Source: Adiantum capillus-veneris | Lineage: Eukaryota > Streptophyta > Polypodiopsida > Polypodiales > Pteridaceae | Reading direction: 5' to 3' | Assembly (NCBI GenBank): GCA_014529385.2 | Contig: CM043942.1 | Span: forward strand, 112,378,141 to 112,442,140 | DNA length: 64,000 nt | In this document: positions 34,788 to 46,387 of the stretch, piece after piece | How the letters are laid out: each line of letters opens with the position of its first letter | How positions within the stretch are numbered: the stretch's first letter is position 1 | Program-made: the position numbers and the translations under genes | The notes under the pieces: model-generated | The model's database searches: none | Told to the model about the DNA's origin: nothing | Seen by the model: only the letters and a program-made list of their open reading frames with translations

Positions 34788-34910
34788 TGTAAGGACATGG
34801 GTCCTATGGGCAAGGCCACCGGTATGGCCGAACAGTGTGTACGCTAGGGGGAGGCTATAAGATAGCACAGTTGGGTGGAGACTAGCACACACATTACCAC
34901 CGCCCTTTCA
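34788..34910 (+). repeat. 3' LTR of element 3 (123 bp)
   Basis: TGTAAGGACATGGG to CGCCCTTTCA, partner of 10319-10441, followed by the CTATC duplication. Confidence 0.85.
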
Positions 34911-34915
34911 CTATC

Positions 34916-35434
34916 CTTCTCCAAATATGGAAGGAGCTAATCTTGAAGCGTATCAAAATCTGGTAAGAATTACTCAAGAGATGCTGAAAAAACAAAAACC
35001 CAAGCTTGAGAATATAGAAAAACCTGAGGACCTTGTGGCAGGAAGAGTAAAGAGAAATACAAAGTGGTGGTAGAACCCCACCTTGAAACTGAAGAGTCAT
35101 AATTCATAGTGCATGACAATGAAAATGCCTTAGATGGAATTCCGTTTCGTAAAAGAAGACTGGCCAGGACACTTATGGAAAAAAGTTAGAGAGATTAATG
35201 ATGGGAGCCTAACTTTGAAGTCAGCTCCTTTAGAGGAAGTTTGGTTAGACAATCTACCTCCTGATATGGACATGGATGTACAATCCTTGTACGAGGATTG
35301 AGGCTTTGAAGCTTCAGGAATGTCTAAACCAATGACTCTGAAAACACTACCCTCGTACTTGGGAGATAACGAAGACGAATCCATAGTGTCTAAAACCACG
35401 CAAATAAAAAGAGTGGAACAGACCCTAGAGGTAG
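34916..35434 (+). pseudogene. Element 2 gag/linker fragment (right part)
   Basis: This continues the coding interrupted at 10318. It has NLEAYQNLVRITQEMLKKQ near 34945-35000, comparable with the LEAY...ELVKTAQAMME segment of element 1. Then come EEVWLDNLP near 35230 and TLKTLPSYLGDNEDES near 35340, which parallels SLKTLPSYIGEHETDS of element 1. Several stops and frame changes are present. It ends abruptly at 35434, where element 6 begins with TGTC. Confidence 0.65.
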
Positions 35435-36344
35435 TGTCATAATAATCAATATCTAATTTTCCTAAATGATTTTCTCATGTTAAACTGATCATTTAATATG
35501 GGGAAGTGCCAGGGGAGAAAAAGCTAGAATATTGGTTAAGCTAGCAGACCGGCCATAGTAGGAATCCAAAGGAGGGAAAATAGGGATCCAAACGGGGGGG
35601 CATCAATAAAATATTCATGTGCAACAATGGTCTTAAAAGACCCTAAGGTTCAGCCCATTAAGACTTCCAAAATGCTAAGGTTCCAAAATACAAAGGTTGT
35701 GTCCAAATGTCAAACATTGGGGGAATTGGATGCTTTGTGTGTGTCCCAAAAGTCTTTAGCAATCCCTACATAGGAGGGGGCAAGCCTTGCAAGTAGGGGA
35801 TGAGAGAGAAACTCACATACACACACAAGCTCCCTTTACACAAAGGGAATGAGGGACACATGTCAGCTCCCTAGCCCAGATGCCCACAAGGTGTACCCAA
35901 TTCCTATTGGATGGCCTTGGAGGTGGACCAATAAGAATTAGGCTAGAGTAAATCTAGTGTAATTATTTAAAAACACTTAATAAAAGAACCAATAAGAATT
36001 AAGCTCTCTAGAAGACTATTGGATAGTCTCCCAAGGGGACCAATGAGCATTCAACAACTGCGTTGCATTTATACATCCGTATAACAAAAATTATACGTAT
36101 AAAACGTCAATATACGTCGTATTTTTGAATAATTACCGAATCTCCCAAGGGGACCAATGGCTTACCTAATTCCTATTGGCCAGGAGGCAAAGGCGTCCAA
36201 TGAGATTTTAGTTGAATTAAATAATTACCTAAATCTCTCACAAAAGGGGAAAGGGGGACACATGTCAAAGGCTATCACTTATGCTGCTTCATGCCCATTG
36301 GCTAAGCCTAGGGAGGTCCAATAGGACTGTAGCAAGAGCAATTT
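35435..36344 (+). repeat. 5' LTR of element 6, first part
   Basis: It matches 59655-60366 up to 36145 (landmarks GATTTTCTCATGTTAAACTG, GTGCCAGGGGAGAAAAAGCT). Beyond that it repeats CTCCCAAGGGGACCAATG (36028 and 36142) and carries a degenerate second copy of the GGGACACATGTCA...CCTATTGG segment seen at 35850-35950. It is split by the CACTA insertion at 36344. Confidence 0.7.
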
Positions 36345-36784
36345 CACTACAACAAAATAAGGTGTCATCGACGCAGATTTTGATGCGGTGCGTCACTATC
36401 AACGTCGCTGTGAAACCAGTCGCTATTTGCGACGCAGGTATAGACGTGTATAGAGACGCAGATTGCCACGCATATAGCGACGCAGATTGCCTCGCACATA
36501 GCGACGACCATAACAAAAAAAAAATATTGGGAAGAGGGCAGGTAGCCTGGCCCGTGCGCAGTTAAAAGATGGACACAGCCACAGCCAGACTTCCTGCCCT
36601 CTGCCCAAGAAAGCGAGCAGCACCAAAATATCAACCATGCTCCCGCGCACAAAAATTTCGGCAGAGTTCTCTTTGTTTTTACATAAACTTTTCAAAAAAC
36701 ACCATATCATGTATACGCCTCCTACATGCTATCCATGTAGGATCTCACATGAGATTTAAGGCCAATGAAAGACAACCGTACCAA

Positions 36785-37060
36785 TTGAAAAGCATAACCA
36801 TAACGAACCATAACCATAACTTAAAAGCATAACCATAACGAACCATAACCATAACTTAAAAGCATAACCATAACTTAAAACCATAACCGGCTATAACCAC
36901 TTTGATCAAAACCATAATGCAGATAACCATAACCATAAGCAAAATTAACAATAACCATAAGCATAACCAGAAAGAGAAACAATAACTGTCTATACAATGA
37001 CAATGACAATAATCATAACCATAAGGGAAACGATAACTGTCTGAACGCTAACTGTTTTTA
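36785..37060 (+). repeat. AACCAT/CATAAC minisatellite inside the CACTA element
   Basis: Degenerate hexamer repeat: CCATAACCATAACTTAAAAG and related units over ~270 bp, decaying at the right into CAATGACAATAATCATAACC. It lies between the left subterminal repeats and the 3' end of the second ORF. Confidence 0.75.
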
Positions 37061-37240
37061 CAAAAAAGAGACACAGAAGTGTGTCTGTGTCTCACAAAGC
37101 ATATATATGAAATCTGGTCCACTAATGACTAGGCGTCGCAACCTACACATAGGAAAACTCACAAAATTAGTATTGATATTACTTCACATATACTGACTTA
37201 AGTAAATCAACTTACACATATTAACGTCTCACCTCAAGCG

Positions 37241-38377
37241 ATCAGTGAGACTGTAAGGCCTCCCAGTCTACAGGCTCTCCTGAAGCTTCAAGATCATTCA
37301 ATACTTCATAGATACCTCTACGATATCCATCTGACTCCTCCTCGCGTGTCGAACCTCGATGCATCGCAAGATTCTGCATTTATACAAAAATCAAAGTAAT
37401 AAGAATACATGATTCATCACGTTTTAAAAAACTCCATAGTTAAGATTGGATTAGAAACTCACAAACTCATAGCGAAAGGTGTCGAAGCCTCCGCTGCCAA
37501 GATGAGATGTCCCCCTAGTCATCTGTCGTACCTGCGCGGCCTCACGCTGCTGTATGAACCGCGTAGCCGCTGTCCACTCATCCTCCCTGATCTGCAGCCA
37601 CGTCTCGTGTGGGATGCCCGAAGGCTTCGGCGAGCCGGTCCTGAAAGCCTTCCGAGCTACATCTCGTCGATGTTTCAAGGTCTCCCGTGCAACACCCTTG
37701 ATCCACCGCACCGGAACAACGGAAGAACCCGGAGCAGGCTGGTACTCTCTCAGGATGGTCTCCACTATGTAAGTGACTTTTTCCTTTTCTTGCCGAGCCC
37801 AAGACGTCAGAATGCTGGTCGAAATTTGCAGCTCCACGAGCTGGCGAATCCGCTGTCGCATCTCAGTCCCGACTCTATCCATGTCAACAGAACCATCTCC
37901 CCGTACAGTATAGAGCTTGGAGGCACTACGATCGTGTGTCCCCCAAGGTGTCCGAGGTGTGCCAAGAGGTGTGTCGAGAGGTGTGCGTGGGTAGGACGGG
38001 GGTCGTGAGCGAGGAGGGGTCGAAGCATCTGTGGACCCTCCTCCACAGCAACCACCACCTCCACCTGACGATCGTCGAGATCGGCGAGTGCACCTGTGCT
38101 GCAGAGATGAGGACGTACCCGCCTTTGCCCCACCCCTAGGTGTCGAAGCGGCCGTGATGGGAGAAGAAGGCGTCATACCCATAGGCGTCCTGAACCCCGT
38201 AGGCGTCCCCACCCTAGGCGTCGGACCCTCGGGTGTGAAGCCCGGAGGCGTAGTACCCGTGCCTCTGGCTACCCAGTACTCAGAAGCCTCTACCATTTGA
38301 GCAGGCGTCATCCCTATAACGAAGCCCATGAATGCATCTGCACTCATGGAAGCGAAATCTGGAATCTCGTCTGCCAT
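37241..38377 (-). CDS. CACTA second ORF (En/Spm plant transposase-like, two exons)
   Basis: Exon 1 runs from the ATG at 38377 to 37463. It has a short acidic start, a Gly/Thr/Pro repeat zone (residues ~40-80, TP every 5-8 residues, such as GFTPEGPTPRVGTPTG), a His/Arg-rich patch, then a helical domain ending RQMTRGTSHLGSGGFDTFRY. That motif recalls the R..N....H..GS..F signature of plant transposase PF03004. A GT-AG intron (37462-37374) preserves frame into exon 2 (37373-37241), which carries TREEESDGYRRGIYEVLNDL. The TnpA-like role, binding subterminal repeats, is inferred from family and position. The exon is visibly GC-richer than its surroundings. Confidence 0.65.
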
Positions 38378-38484
38378 ACTAAAGTCCTACACAAAGAAAG
38401 TAAAATAAAGCGTTAGAACACAGTTGTTTAAATTAACTTTAAGCTTAATTTTAAATCAAAGTCTTCACACAAACACTTACAGGC

Positions 38485-41146
38485 CTAGGCCTCGACGAGT
38501 GAGGCATCATCGATAAGATCTTGCATCGTATCATCGTCTATCTCTAATTGCAAACATAACTCTGCCCCAACTCGTTCTGGCAGATTGTCTTCATCCATTG
38601 CATCTTCATCTACAAGTGTCAATTCTGGCTCGTCTGCGTCATCCCTCGTATATCTGTCAGCTTCCTCTGCCATACCTTCGTCCATCTCATCTAATGTCTC
38701 AGTAGTATGGACGTCGTCTGTCTCAGTAGTACGGACATCCAATAGACAGCTCTTCCTCTTCTAGAGATATCGGTTCTCCGATCTGTCGAGCTGCTCTCAC
38801 TGTCTTGTCCAACCATTCCATTGTAGGGAATTCAGGTAGAGGAGCGAGATAGTCTGGCAAGGGTAAGCCTCTAGTCGTTCGACTTCGCGTGAAATCCTGT
38901 CGCTCTAGACATCGTCTCTCTTTCTCTTCTTCGTACCTTTCAAGCCATTTTTGCATCGGCACTGAATTTAGTATACAGAACTTCATGATCTTTTCTCGCA
39001 TGGCCAGGTTCATTTTCTTCGGCACCCCTTGCCCTTGCGGCTCCTCTCCCACCAGTCTTGCATCCTCCTCATCACTCCACAGTCGAGGCATTTCTGGGTC
39101 AGAAACGGATAGAAATTCGGTCGTCAATACAAGAGACTCTTGCACCAGCCATCCTTCTGCCATGCTCTCCTCTGGACGCGCTCTTTGGCGAACAAAACCC
39201 TTAAGTGTTTTCATGAACCGCTCTAGTAAGAACATCCAACGGCTGTGGACTGTACCTGCCACTGCAACCTCATCTACTACATGGACGAGCAAGTGCATTT
39301 GGATAGTTAGGCAGCTCGTGGGTAGATACTTCTCAATCATGCAAACTGCCTCAATGGAGTTAGCCCTTGCGCCTGCAATAGATTCCTCCCGTATCTCCTT
39401 GGAAGAGATCCGCCGCACTAGCTCTGAAATCTTGTATATGCAGGTCCGCACTTCCTCCGTTAAACTTCCTCCGTCGGCCAGTCGTGCGATTTCAACCCTG
39501 AAAATTGATCGTCACAGGTGAATGTTGTCTTGAGACATCGCATATATCCTGTTGGCGTCCTGAACTCTGAAATCACCCTTTTCACTTGTCGCTCTTCGTT
39601 TTTTAGCAATACCCATGGCGCTTAGTAGATCACCCCCGTACGGCAACGTATGGAGAATGGACAAACGTTTCATTCCTGGAACAGGTTGCCCCTCATGTTT
39701 CTCCCATCGGCATTGTATCCCGAAGTTGTTAGTCCTGCATATATCAAAGCATGAATCAAGCCAAGGCAAAGGGCTTGAGAATAGCGAGAATTTTGTAAAT
39801 CAATAACCATTACCAGAAGCTTCTCCGTATCTTGGCCAATCATGCATAGTCCACATAAGAAGTCCATGGATCCTTGCATGCTATTGTCCTACTAGTTCAA
39901 CCGCATCTGCTATTTCGATCCCATGCCATAACTCCTGTAGCTCGTCAACTAGTGGAGCTAGATAAACATCCATGTTTTTTGCCTTGAACTTACCAGGTAC
40001 AATCAAGCTTAAAATCAAATGACCCTTCTTGATAGCAATCCACGGCGGGAGGTTGTAATTGATAAGGCACACAGGCCAAGTGCTCCATGACGAGCTTCTC
40101 AAGCCAAATGGATTGACTCCATCCATTGCCATGCCCAAACGCAAATTGCATGGTTCACTCTTACAATGTGGCCAGGTATCTTCAATGTGCCTCCAAGCCT
40201 TCGAATCAGCGGGCACCCTAAATGTTGCGTCAGTGGATCTATTTGTAGAATGCCACCGCATCAACTTTGCAATGGAACCACAACAAAACATGTTTTTTAT
40301 CCTAGGAATAATAGGCTCTTGCCGCAACACTTTAGCTGGCAGTGTCTCACCAATTGCATCTTGTTTGTAGCGCATTGCTCCGCACTTAGGACACGACAAA
40401 CAATCTGCGAATTCATTGTGAAAAAGAATGCAATCATTTGGACATGCATGAATCTTGTTGTAGTCCAAGCCAACTGAGGTCAGAAGTTGCTTTGCGTCTG
40501 GCCTTGAGGGGGGCATTTCATTGCCGGTCGGTAGAAGTTGCTCCCACAATAACCTATTTAAGCCACATTAAATTAAAAAGCTCTCCGAGCACATCATCGT
40601 TGCAATTGGAAAATCTCTTTTGTAAATTATGTACCTAAACAAAGTAGTGACGCTTGCATCTGACCACCCGTACACTGACTGAAGATTCAAAAACTCCAGA
40701 CAAGTACGAAGCACAGATATTTTGGCGCCTTCATAGATTGGTTGACGTGCCAACTTCTTCAACATGTCTTCAGGAGATAGGCGCACGGCTTCTGGTGCTG
40801 CTTCGTTCGCGTTCTCCTCGCTTGTCTGGAAGAAGGCATCCAGCATCTCCTCCATGCCGTCGTCTTCTGTCTGTAAGCCCTCTTCTGCTTCCATCCGTGG
40901 CTCTATATTGGTCGGACCTTCATGCATAATCTTTTTTCTCTCTCTCTCAAATGTAGGTGCTATGTCGCGGAAATCAATGCCCGTTCCATAGGAGTCGTAT
41001 CGCAGATTTTGTACGGTTTCTCTAGTAAACTCTCCGTACTTGTGCACATGCTCATTACATATCCTACGCTTACGCAGGATTTGATACTTGCAGAGCGTGC
41101 ACGAGCATGCAATCTTTTCCTCCATTTTAGTTGATGACGTTGCCAT
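38485..41146 (-). pseudogene. CACTA TNP2-like transposase, probably internally deleted
   Basis: The ATG at 41146 opens MATSSTKMEEKIACSCTLC with a Cys-rich motif, then an acidic linker. An intron at 40634-40554 (GT-AG) keeps frame into HACPNDCILFHNEF...CPKCGAMRYK and RLGMAMDGVNPFG (TNP2, PF02992). An in-frame TAG near 39896 precedes LLMWTMHDWPRYGEASG. A further segment (MKRLSILHTLPYGGDLL, 39690-39640) seems to lack the usual following block. The DUF4218-like C-terminus (EKYLPTSCLTIQMHLLVHVVDE, RWMFLLERFMKTLKGFVRQRARPE) is at 39451-38723, and an acidic tail ends at 38485. It would be the catalytic transposase if intact. Confidence 0.65.
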
Positions 41147-41154
41147 CTACAATG

Positions 41155-41463
41155 ATTATGAATGTTGTTTTAATATATATATATATATATATACTCCTCA
41201 CAATGTAAACTACCTCGCATTCTCTAGTCTTGCCCAGTCTCCGTACACCTCGGTCCAGAGGTGTACGGAGATCAGGACCACCGGGTCAAAATCTCATCTT
41301 TATTGGTCAAATCCTATATGGGTAGACACATACGTGCACTCCCAGGTGTACATGGCAATGCATGTAGCAGGCAAAACCCCTTTGCCTCTTTTAGTTCCAT
41401 AGTTTCTTCTCTGTCTATGTACCCTATCTCTCGTTCTTTCTTTCTCGATCTCGCTCTCGCTAG

Positions 41464-41561
<98 letters not shown>

Positions 41562-41680
41562 CTCGCTCTCGCTCTCGCTCTCGCTATCTCTCTTTCTCTC
41601 TCTATTTTCCTATTTTCCTATCTCTCTCTATTTCTCTATTTTCCTATTTCTCTGCCATAACTCCTGGAGCTCCACTTCCC

Positions 41681-41771
<91 letters not shown>

Positions 41772-41800
41772 CCCTATCTCTCTAATGATCGAACGAGCGA

Positions 41801-41877
<77 letters not shown>

Positions 41878-41892
41878 CTCTCTTTCTCTATC

Positions 41893-41946
<54 letters not shown>

Positions 41947-42320
41947 ATGATCGAACGAGTGACTGATCTAGGGAGATCTAGACGCCCACGACTATGGAGG
42001 ACTACACAACATCGACAGAGGCTGCATCAGAGGATCTAGCTAGGTCACTTTGGCTCGACATACACAACGTCCGATCAGAGTACTGACCATGGAGGAGATC
42101 TACCTATCCCAACTAGCTCGTTTAGCCGTTTAGTCCACACCCAGCAGTTTAGGATTCCATAAGATTTTATTTTGTCATCTTCTTACTCTGACTTTGTATC
42201 AGATCCATCACATTGTAACTTTCTTGTCTCATGTCTCATAGGTCACTTTGGCCTTTCAAAGATGTTAATATAACATTTCATTTCATTTCTCTCTTTAATT
42301 TTAATTTCCTAAGCATACAT

Positions 42321-42398
<78 letters not shown>

Positions 42399-42531
42399 TA
42401 CACACACACACCGCTCTCTCTCTCTCTCTCTATTTCCTACACACACACACACATACACACACCTCTCTCTCTCTCTCTTTCCTCTACACACACACACTGC
42501 TCTCTCTTCCTCTCTTTCCTACACACACAAC

Positions 42532-42569
<38 letters not shown>

Positions 42570-42610
42570 TACACACACACACACACACGATGTAGAGGTA
42601 GAGAGAGAGA
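41155..42610 (+). repeat. Microsatellite cluster in CACTA right part
   Basis: Successive arrays: TA at 41174-41193, CT at 41467-41557, CT at 41683-41766, TA at 41803-41874, CT at 41898-41945, CT at 42323-42393, and mixed CT / CACACA to 42590. Non-repetitive remnants between them hold duplicated TAATGATCGAACGAGNGACTG (41782 and 41945). No gene. Confidence 0.9.
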
Positions 42611-42844
42611 GAGAGGGGTTGGGGAGGGTGGAGATGGACATAATACCCGAGCACGCGAAAATGGCCCCTGCGCGCGGGTTTTGCTTTTTTCCCCCAAATT
42701 TTTTTGCGTCGCTATACACGTGGCACACCGCGACGTGTAGAGCGACGCGTATAGCGACCTCCGCTAATGTCGTCGATATACGCGTGGAAAAGCATGGCCG
42801 TCGATATATACGCGTCGATATCTTCATTTAGTGTTGTAGTGTTT

Positions 42845-43681
42845 GGAAGGGGGGTCGACCAAGAGAGAGAGGGGGGGGGGCTGATTTTCGCAAGGCATTA
42901 TCACACAAACACTCACACAATCTCATGTGTGGAGTAAAGAAGACTCTCTCTCCTTCTCAAGGTTTAATGGAAAGCTTATCACCTACTCCAAGCTTGTGAG
43001 AAGGGAGGCCTACACCAACAACACTTGGCTTTGTGATGCAAATCCAACCAAGAGCCAAGATTCAATGCATGCTCATCTCCTCTACCATGCTAATTACTAA
43101 GCTAAGCTATGCTAATATGAGTGATTATGTGAGGAGATGTACATCTTTCTCGTAAGAATACTCCTTCTTTCTCTCAATCTACTCTCATACCCCGCTAGCT
43201 CTCACCATCTTCGAAGGTGTGTGAGGTCTTGTGTCTGAGATCGTGAGGGAATTGATGTTGTGTTTGATAAGTCTTTTGCGTAGTGCATGAAGTTTCCATC
43301 TTCATTGCACTAGCTAGTATTTAAGGAACACAAGAAATTGTATTGTAAAATGTCTCTTTTGATGGGAGAAACCATAATACAAAGCCTTTTGGAGGGGGGC
43401 CGGCTCCATGAAAATCCGGTCCTCAATTGTTGTCAATTGCTTAATTTCTCTCTCTTTTGAAGTATTGTTCATGCTATCTAACTAGGTGTTATGCTTTTTG
43501 TTGCTCTCTCCACCCAAGCACTCTTGTTAATCTCATTTGGAATCTATTCTAATGAAATGCTCACTATGTTCATAATATTCTCCACTACACACAAGTTACT
43601 AGGCCATTAAATGTTACATTGGAATCAGAGCACAAGGTTTCTCTTTTCTTGCTCAAGAAGGGAGGTCCTCAAGCTAGCTAT
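42845..43681 (+). repeat. LTR-like end with tRNA-iMet-like primer site
   Basis: A ~770-bp stretch ends ...CCATTAAATGTTACA and is followed by TTGGAATCAGAGCAC (43615-43629), which matches the initiator-Met site TGGTATCAGAGC at 11 of 12 bases. A TATTTAAG box lies at 43316. So it looks like the 3' part of a 5' LTR plus ~60 bp of internal leader, cut at 43681 by element 9. Its partner LTR is not in the window. It may be a separate, truncated element inside element 6. Confidence 0.5.
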
Positions 43682-45755
43682 TGAGGGCGAGCTTTTTGAA
43701 ATGGGTCCTCTAAACCCAAACCAATGGGCCTACCCTCACAAAATGTTCATAAAGAGGTACGCACACTACTTGGGGCACCACCTTCTTTTGGGAGTGGAGA
43801 AGGAAACCAATCAAAATAACACTTGCACTCACCTACTCAAGCAACACACTTTGAAAACCCCCTTACTCTATATACACTTTGGACACTTGAACACCATCAA
43901 CGATTATGCAACCCAATGCCGTGCATCAAAATGAAATATGCAATTTGTGGAATAGCATTCACCTTCTCCCCATAAGAATACCCATAATACATCCAAAACC
44001 TTCCTCTGTCAAGCACTCATCAAAAAATCATGCGCACAAGACTTGCCTCTCAAACACACAAGAGAATCACTTACATCAAACTAACACACTTTGCATAGAG
44101 AGCTCATCTCCATCTATGCAATGCCGTGACACAAATGAAATCACCATGAGAGGTAGCCACATGCATATGTAATGAAGCAAAAGAGAGTTGGAGTGAGAAA
44201 TTTCTTTAGACCAATTGAATAAGTGTGGAGAAACAAACCAATGGTAGATTGAGAATAGAACACTTACTTGATTTCTCGCACACCTTTTAAGGGGAGGATA
44301 GACGCTGGCTAACCATCACGAATTGCGACACTTGAAAGTTTTGAAGATGATTTCATGATCATTAACATACCCATGAGAGAGATCATGATGTATTTACAAG
44401 TTATGGAGGTGCTACAAATGATTTATTGGCTTGATGGAGTAAGAGATTGTAGAATGGAAAGAGTGGAGAATAGAGTTGCACTTCCTCCAAAGAGGAGGGT
44501 TAGGAGGGAGGATGTGAAAGAGGGAGAGTTGGGGTTTTCTCTACTATTGATCAAGAAACAACATGAAGTTGAAAATATAGGCGTGTGTCCTTGAGTCTCT
44601 CCAAGGGGGGCTATTTATAGTTGTGTAGGAGTGGGATTATGCTACACTTAATTAGAGTAAGTGATTAAACCTAATTAAGTGTCCTTTGACAACTCATTGA
44701 ATATTGGACATAAAAGGGACTATTTATTCACCAAAAATATCATTTTAGACCGTGAAGGCTCCATAGGGGTGTATAATGTAGGTGGGTTCCACCATGAGGC
44801 CCTACGGGTGGCTCCTGCGGGGTATCTCAACTTGTCTGTCTTGGCATTTAGAAAGCATCTTTAGGTTGGTCCCATCACATGCAAGTGACCTTGAGCACTC
44901 ATTGCTCTTCTAAAAGATGAGTAGGTGAAAAATAAGATCTCACCCTCTTGATTTACTTGATTTACAGTTCCCTTTTGCTGTGAATCTGACAGATTTACAC
45001 TATTTTGACCATAACTTTTTACCTGTAGCTCGGAATGGCATGCTTCAAAAGGAAAAATTGACCTTCTCAACATGTTTGATATGAATTTGGACTATTCTTC
45101 ACGCCCATGCACCAAGGAATTCGGTTTGGAAGGTCCACACTAGGCTAGGGAACCTTTTGCTTCCAAGTCTTCTTGTATGGGCCCTTTGCTTATATGCATC
45201 CAAGGGGAGTCATGTTTTTTCAAAAGGCTATGATGCTTAAACAAATAGAGGAGGGCCCAATATTATTTGCTTGTGAAAAGAATGTACAATTGGAGTCTTT
45301 TTGAAAGGAGAGAAACTATATGTATATTCTTAAGAGATATTGGGCCACCTATGTAGGGGGCATAGAAGACTTGTAGAGAGGGACCATAATCTTTGGTAAA
45401 GACAAGTGGAGAGTTGATTTCCATGGGAATTTATCTATATGGGGTGGAAGATGGATATATTTTTTTTCTACTACTAATTCACAAGAGGTAAGAAAGTTTG
45501 GGGGTATATAGTTGGTTATTGTATGCTTATTCTATTTACAAAGCAAAAACGAAAAGGGTGGTAATATAAATATATGACTAAGGTGACATTTTTGGGAAGA
45601 GTATAATGTATGTGTCACCACAAAGGTTAAACGAAGAGGGGGAATTTACTCTAGATAACTTAATAGCGTAGAAAAATATATACACATATGAGGAAAAGGA
45701 CGTTGAGTAGGCTGACAAATGTTGCAAAAAGATGGTTACCATTTTATGCCACTCA
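43682..45755 (-). repeat. 3' LTR of element 9
   Basis: Plus strand TGAGGGCGAGC to ATGCCACTCA; highly similar to 51874-54039. ORFs inside it are duplicated in both copies and have no domain, so they are not annotated as genes. Confidence 0.85.
44611..44620 (-). promoter_or_regulatory. TATA box in element 9 3' LTR
   Basis: The minus strand reads ACTATAAATAGCCCCCC; the identical box occurs in the 5' LTR at 52894-52903. Confidence 0.5.
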
Positions 45756-45775
45756 TATTAGCCCTCCCCCAAACC
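45756..45775 (-). other. Polypurine tract of element 9
   Basis: Minus strand GGTTTGGGGGAGGGCTAATA just before the 3' LTR start TGAGTGG; shares GGGGGAGGGCTAA with element 5. Confidence 0.8.
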
Positions 45776-45916
45776 TAGAGATATTCATATCTTTAGGAGG
45801 ACGGTGTTGCTTCTTTTTCTTCTTTTTTTTTGTCATTTTTCCTTTTCCACTTTTTTTTCTTTTTCAATAGGAGTGTCGTGTACTCTTTTACTCCATTAGA
45901 CCTGCTTTTCATTACC

Positions 45917-46387
45917 TCAATCCCATAAATCGGAGATGGGAGGGTTGCCTTGGGTATGTTCAGATTCCAAGGCTGGTTCTTCTTTGCACATCAAAGCTTT
46001 AAAAATAGGTGGAGCATTTGCCAAGCCAAAGGGAGCCATGCCAATTTGGATCTTAGACGATGTAGGCAGATGACTGCCTATCAACGGATTGATACGTTGA
46101 AAGTAGGGCTTTAATCTCCATCCATTGACTCTGGTCTTGTGGATTTTTCCTGATAAATCTGTTAATCTGTAACTACCATTCCCAAACTTTGTTTTTATCA
46201 TGAAAGGTCCCTCCCATCTTTGCAAAAACTTTTTGTCAAGTCGAGTATCAAGTCGGTTATCATAGCGAAGAACCAACATACCTTCCTTCAATCCTTTCCC
46301 CTTGAGCTTCTTGTTGATTTTGTCCCTTTGGCTTGTCGCTTTGGTGATGTAGTGATCAATGGACTCTTCTCTATCTAGCTCAAGTCG
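45917..46387 (-). CDS. Element 9 integrase C-terminal domain
   Basis: Same frame as the segment above, after a TAA that can be explained as CAA to TAA. VLRYDNRLDTRLDKKFLQRW is followed by EGPFMIKTKFGNGSYRL (GPY/F-like) and VNGWRLKPYFQ. It ends at 45917. No chromodomain. Confidence 0.75.
   Translation of the reverse strand, partial: RLELDREESIDHYITKATSQRDKINKKLKGKGLKEGMLVLRYDNRLDTRLDKKFLQRWEGPFMIKTKFGNGSYRLTDLSGKIHKTRVNGWRLKPYFQRINPLIGSHLPTSSKIQIGMAPFGLANAPPIFKALMCKEEPALESEHTQGNPPISDLWD

Larger units (their letters stand above)
36345..42841 (-). mobile_element. CACTA (En/Spm) DNA transposon, 6.5 kb, TTT target duplication
   Basis: The left end is CACTACAACAAAATAAGG and the right end, on the other strand, is CACTACAACACTAAATGAAG. 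TTT lies at 36342-36344 and 42842-42844. Both subterminal zones are dense in GCGACGC / CGTCGC-type repeats (e.g. ATAGCGACGCAGATTGCC left, GCGACGCGTATAGCGACC right). Two minus-strand genes fit the family: a TNP2-like transposase and a PF03004-like protein. The TNP2 reading appears internally deleted, so autonomy is doubtful. Between gene start and right end lie ~1.1 kb of microsatellites. Confidence 0.9.

Noticed and set aside
36785-37060. Interstitial telomere repeat
   Set aside because: The unit is AACCAT, not CCCTAAA or CCCTAA, and it lies within the CACTA element.
37409-38008. 199-codon plus-strand ORF
   Set aside because: Shadow of the GC-rich CACTA second ORF on the other strand, which has an intron, a domain-like end and family context.
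41261-41785. 174-residue plus-strand ORF rich in Ser-Leu
   Set aside because: It is a translation of CT microsatellites; no domain, and the reverse strand gives equally open Arg-Glu frames.
42845-43615. Part of the CACTA element
   Set aside because: The terminal CACTA repeat and TTT duplication end at 42844; what follows joins the pre-insertion sequence at 36344.
43611-44594. ORFs of 79-107 codons inside the element 9 LTR
   Set aside because: Each recurs in the other LTR (51797-52877) with the same open frame only because the LTRs are young duplicates; no known domain, and they lie on the strand opposite to the element.
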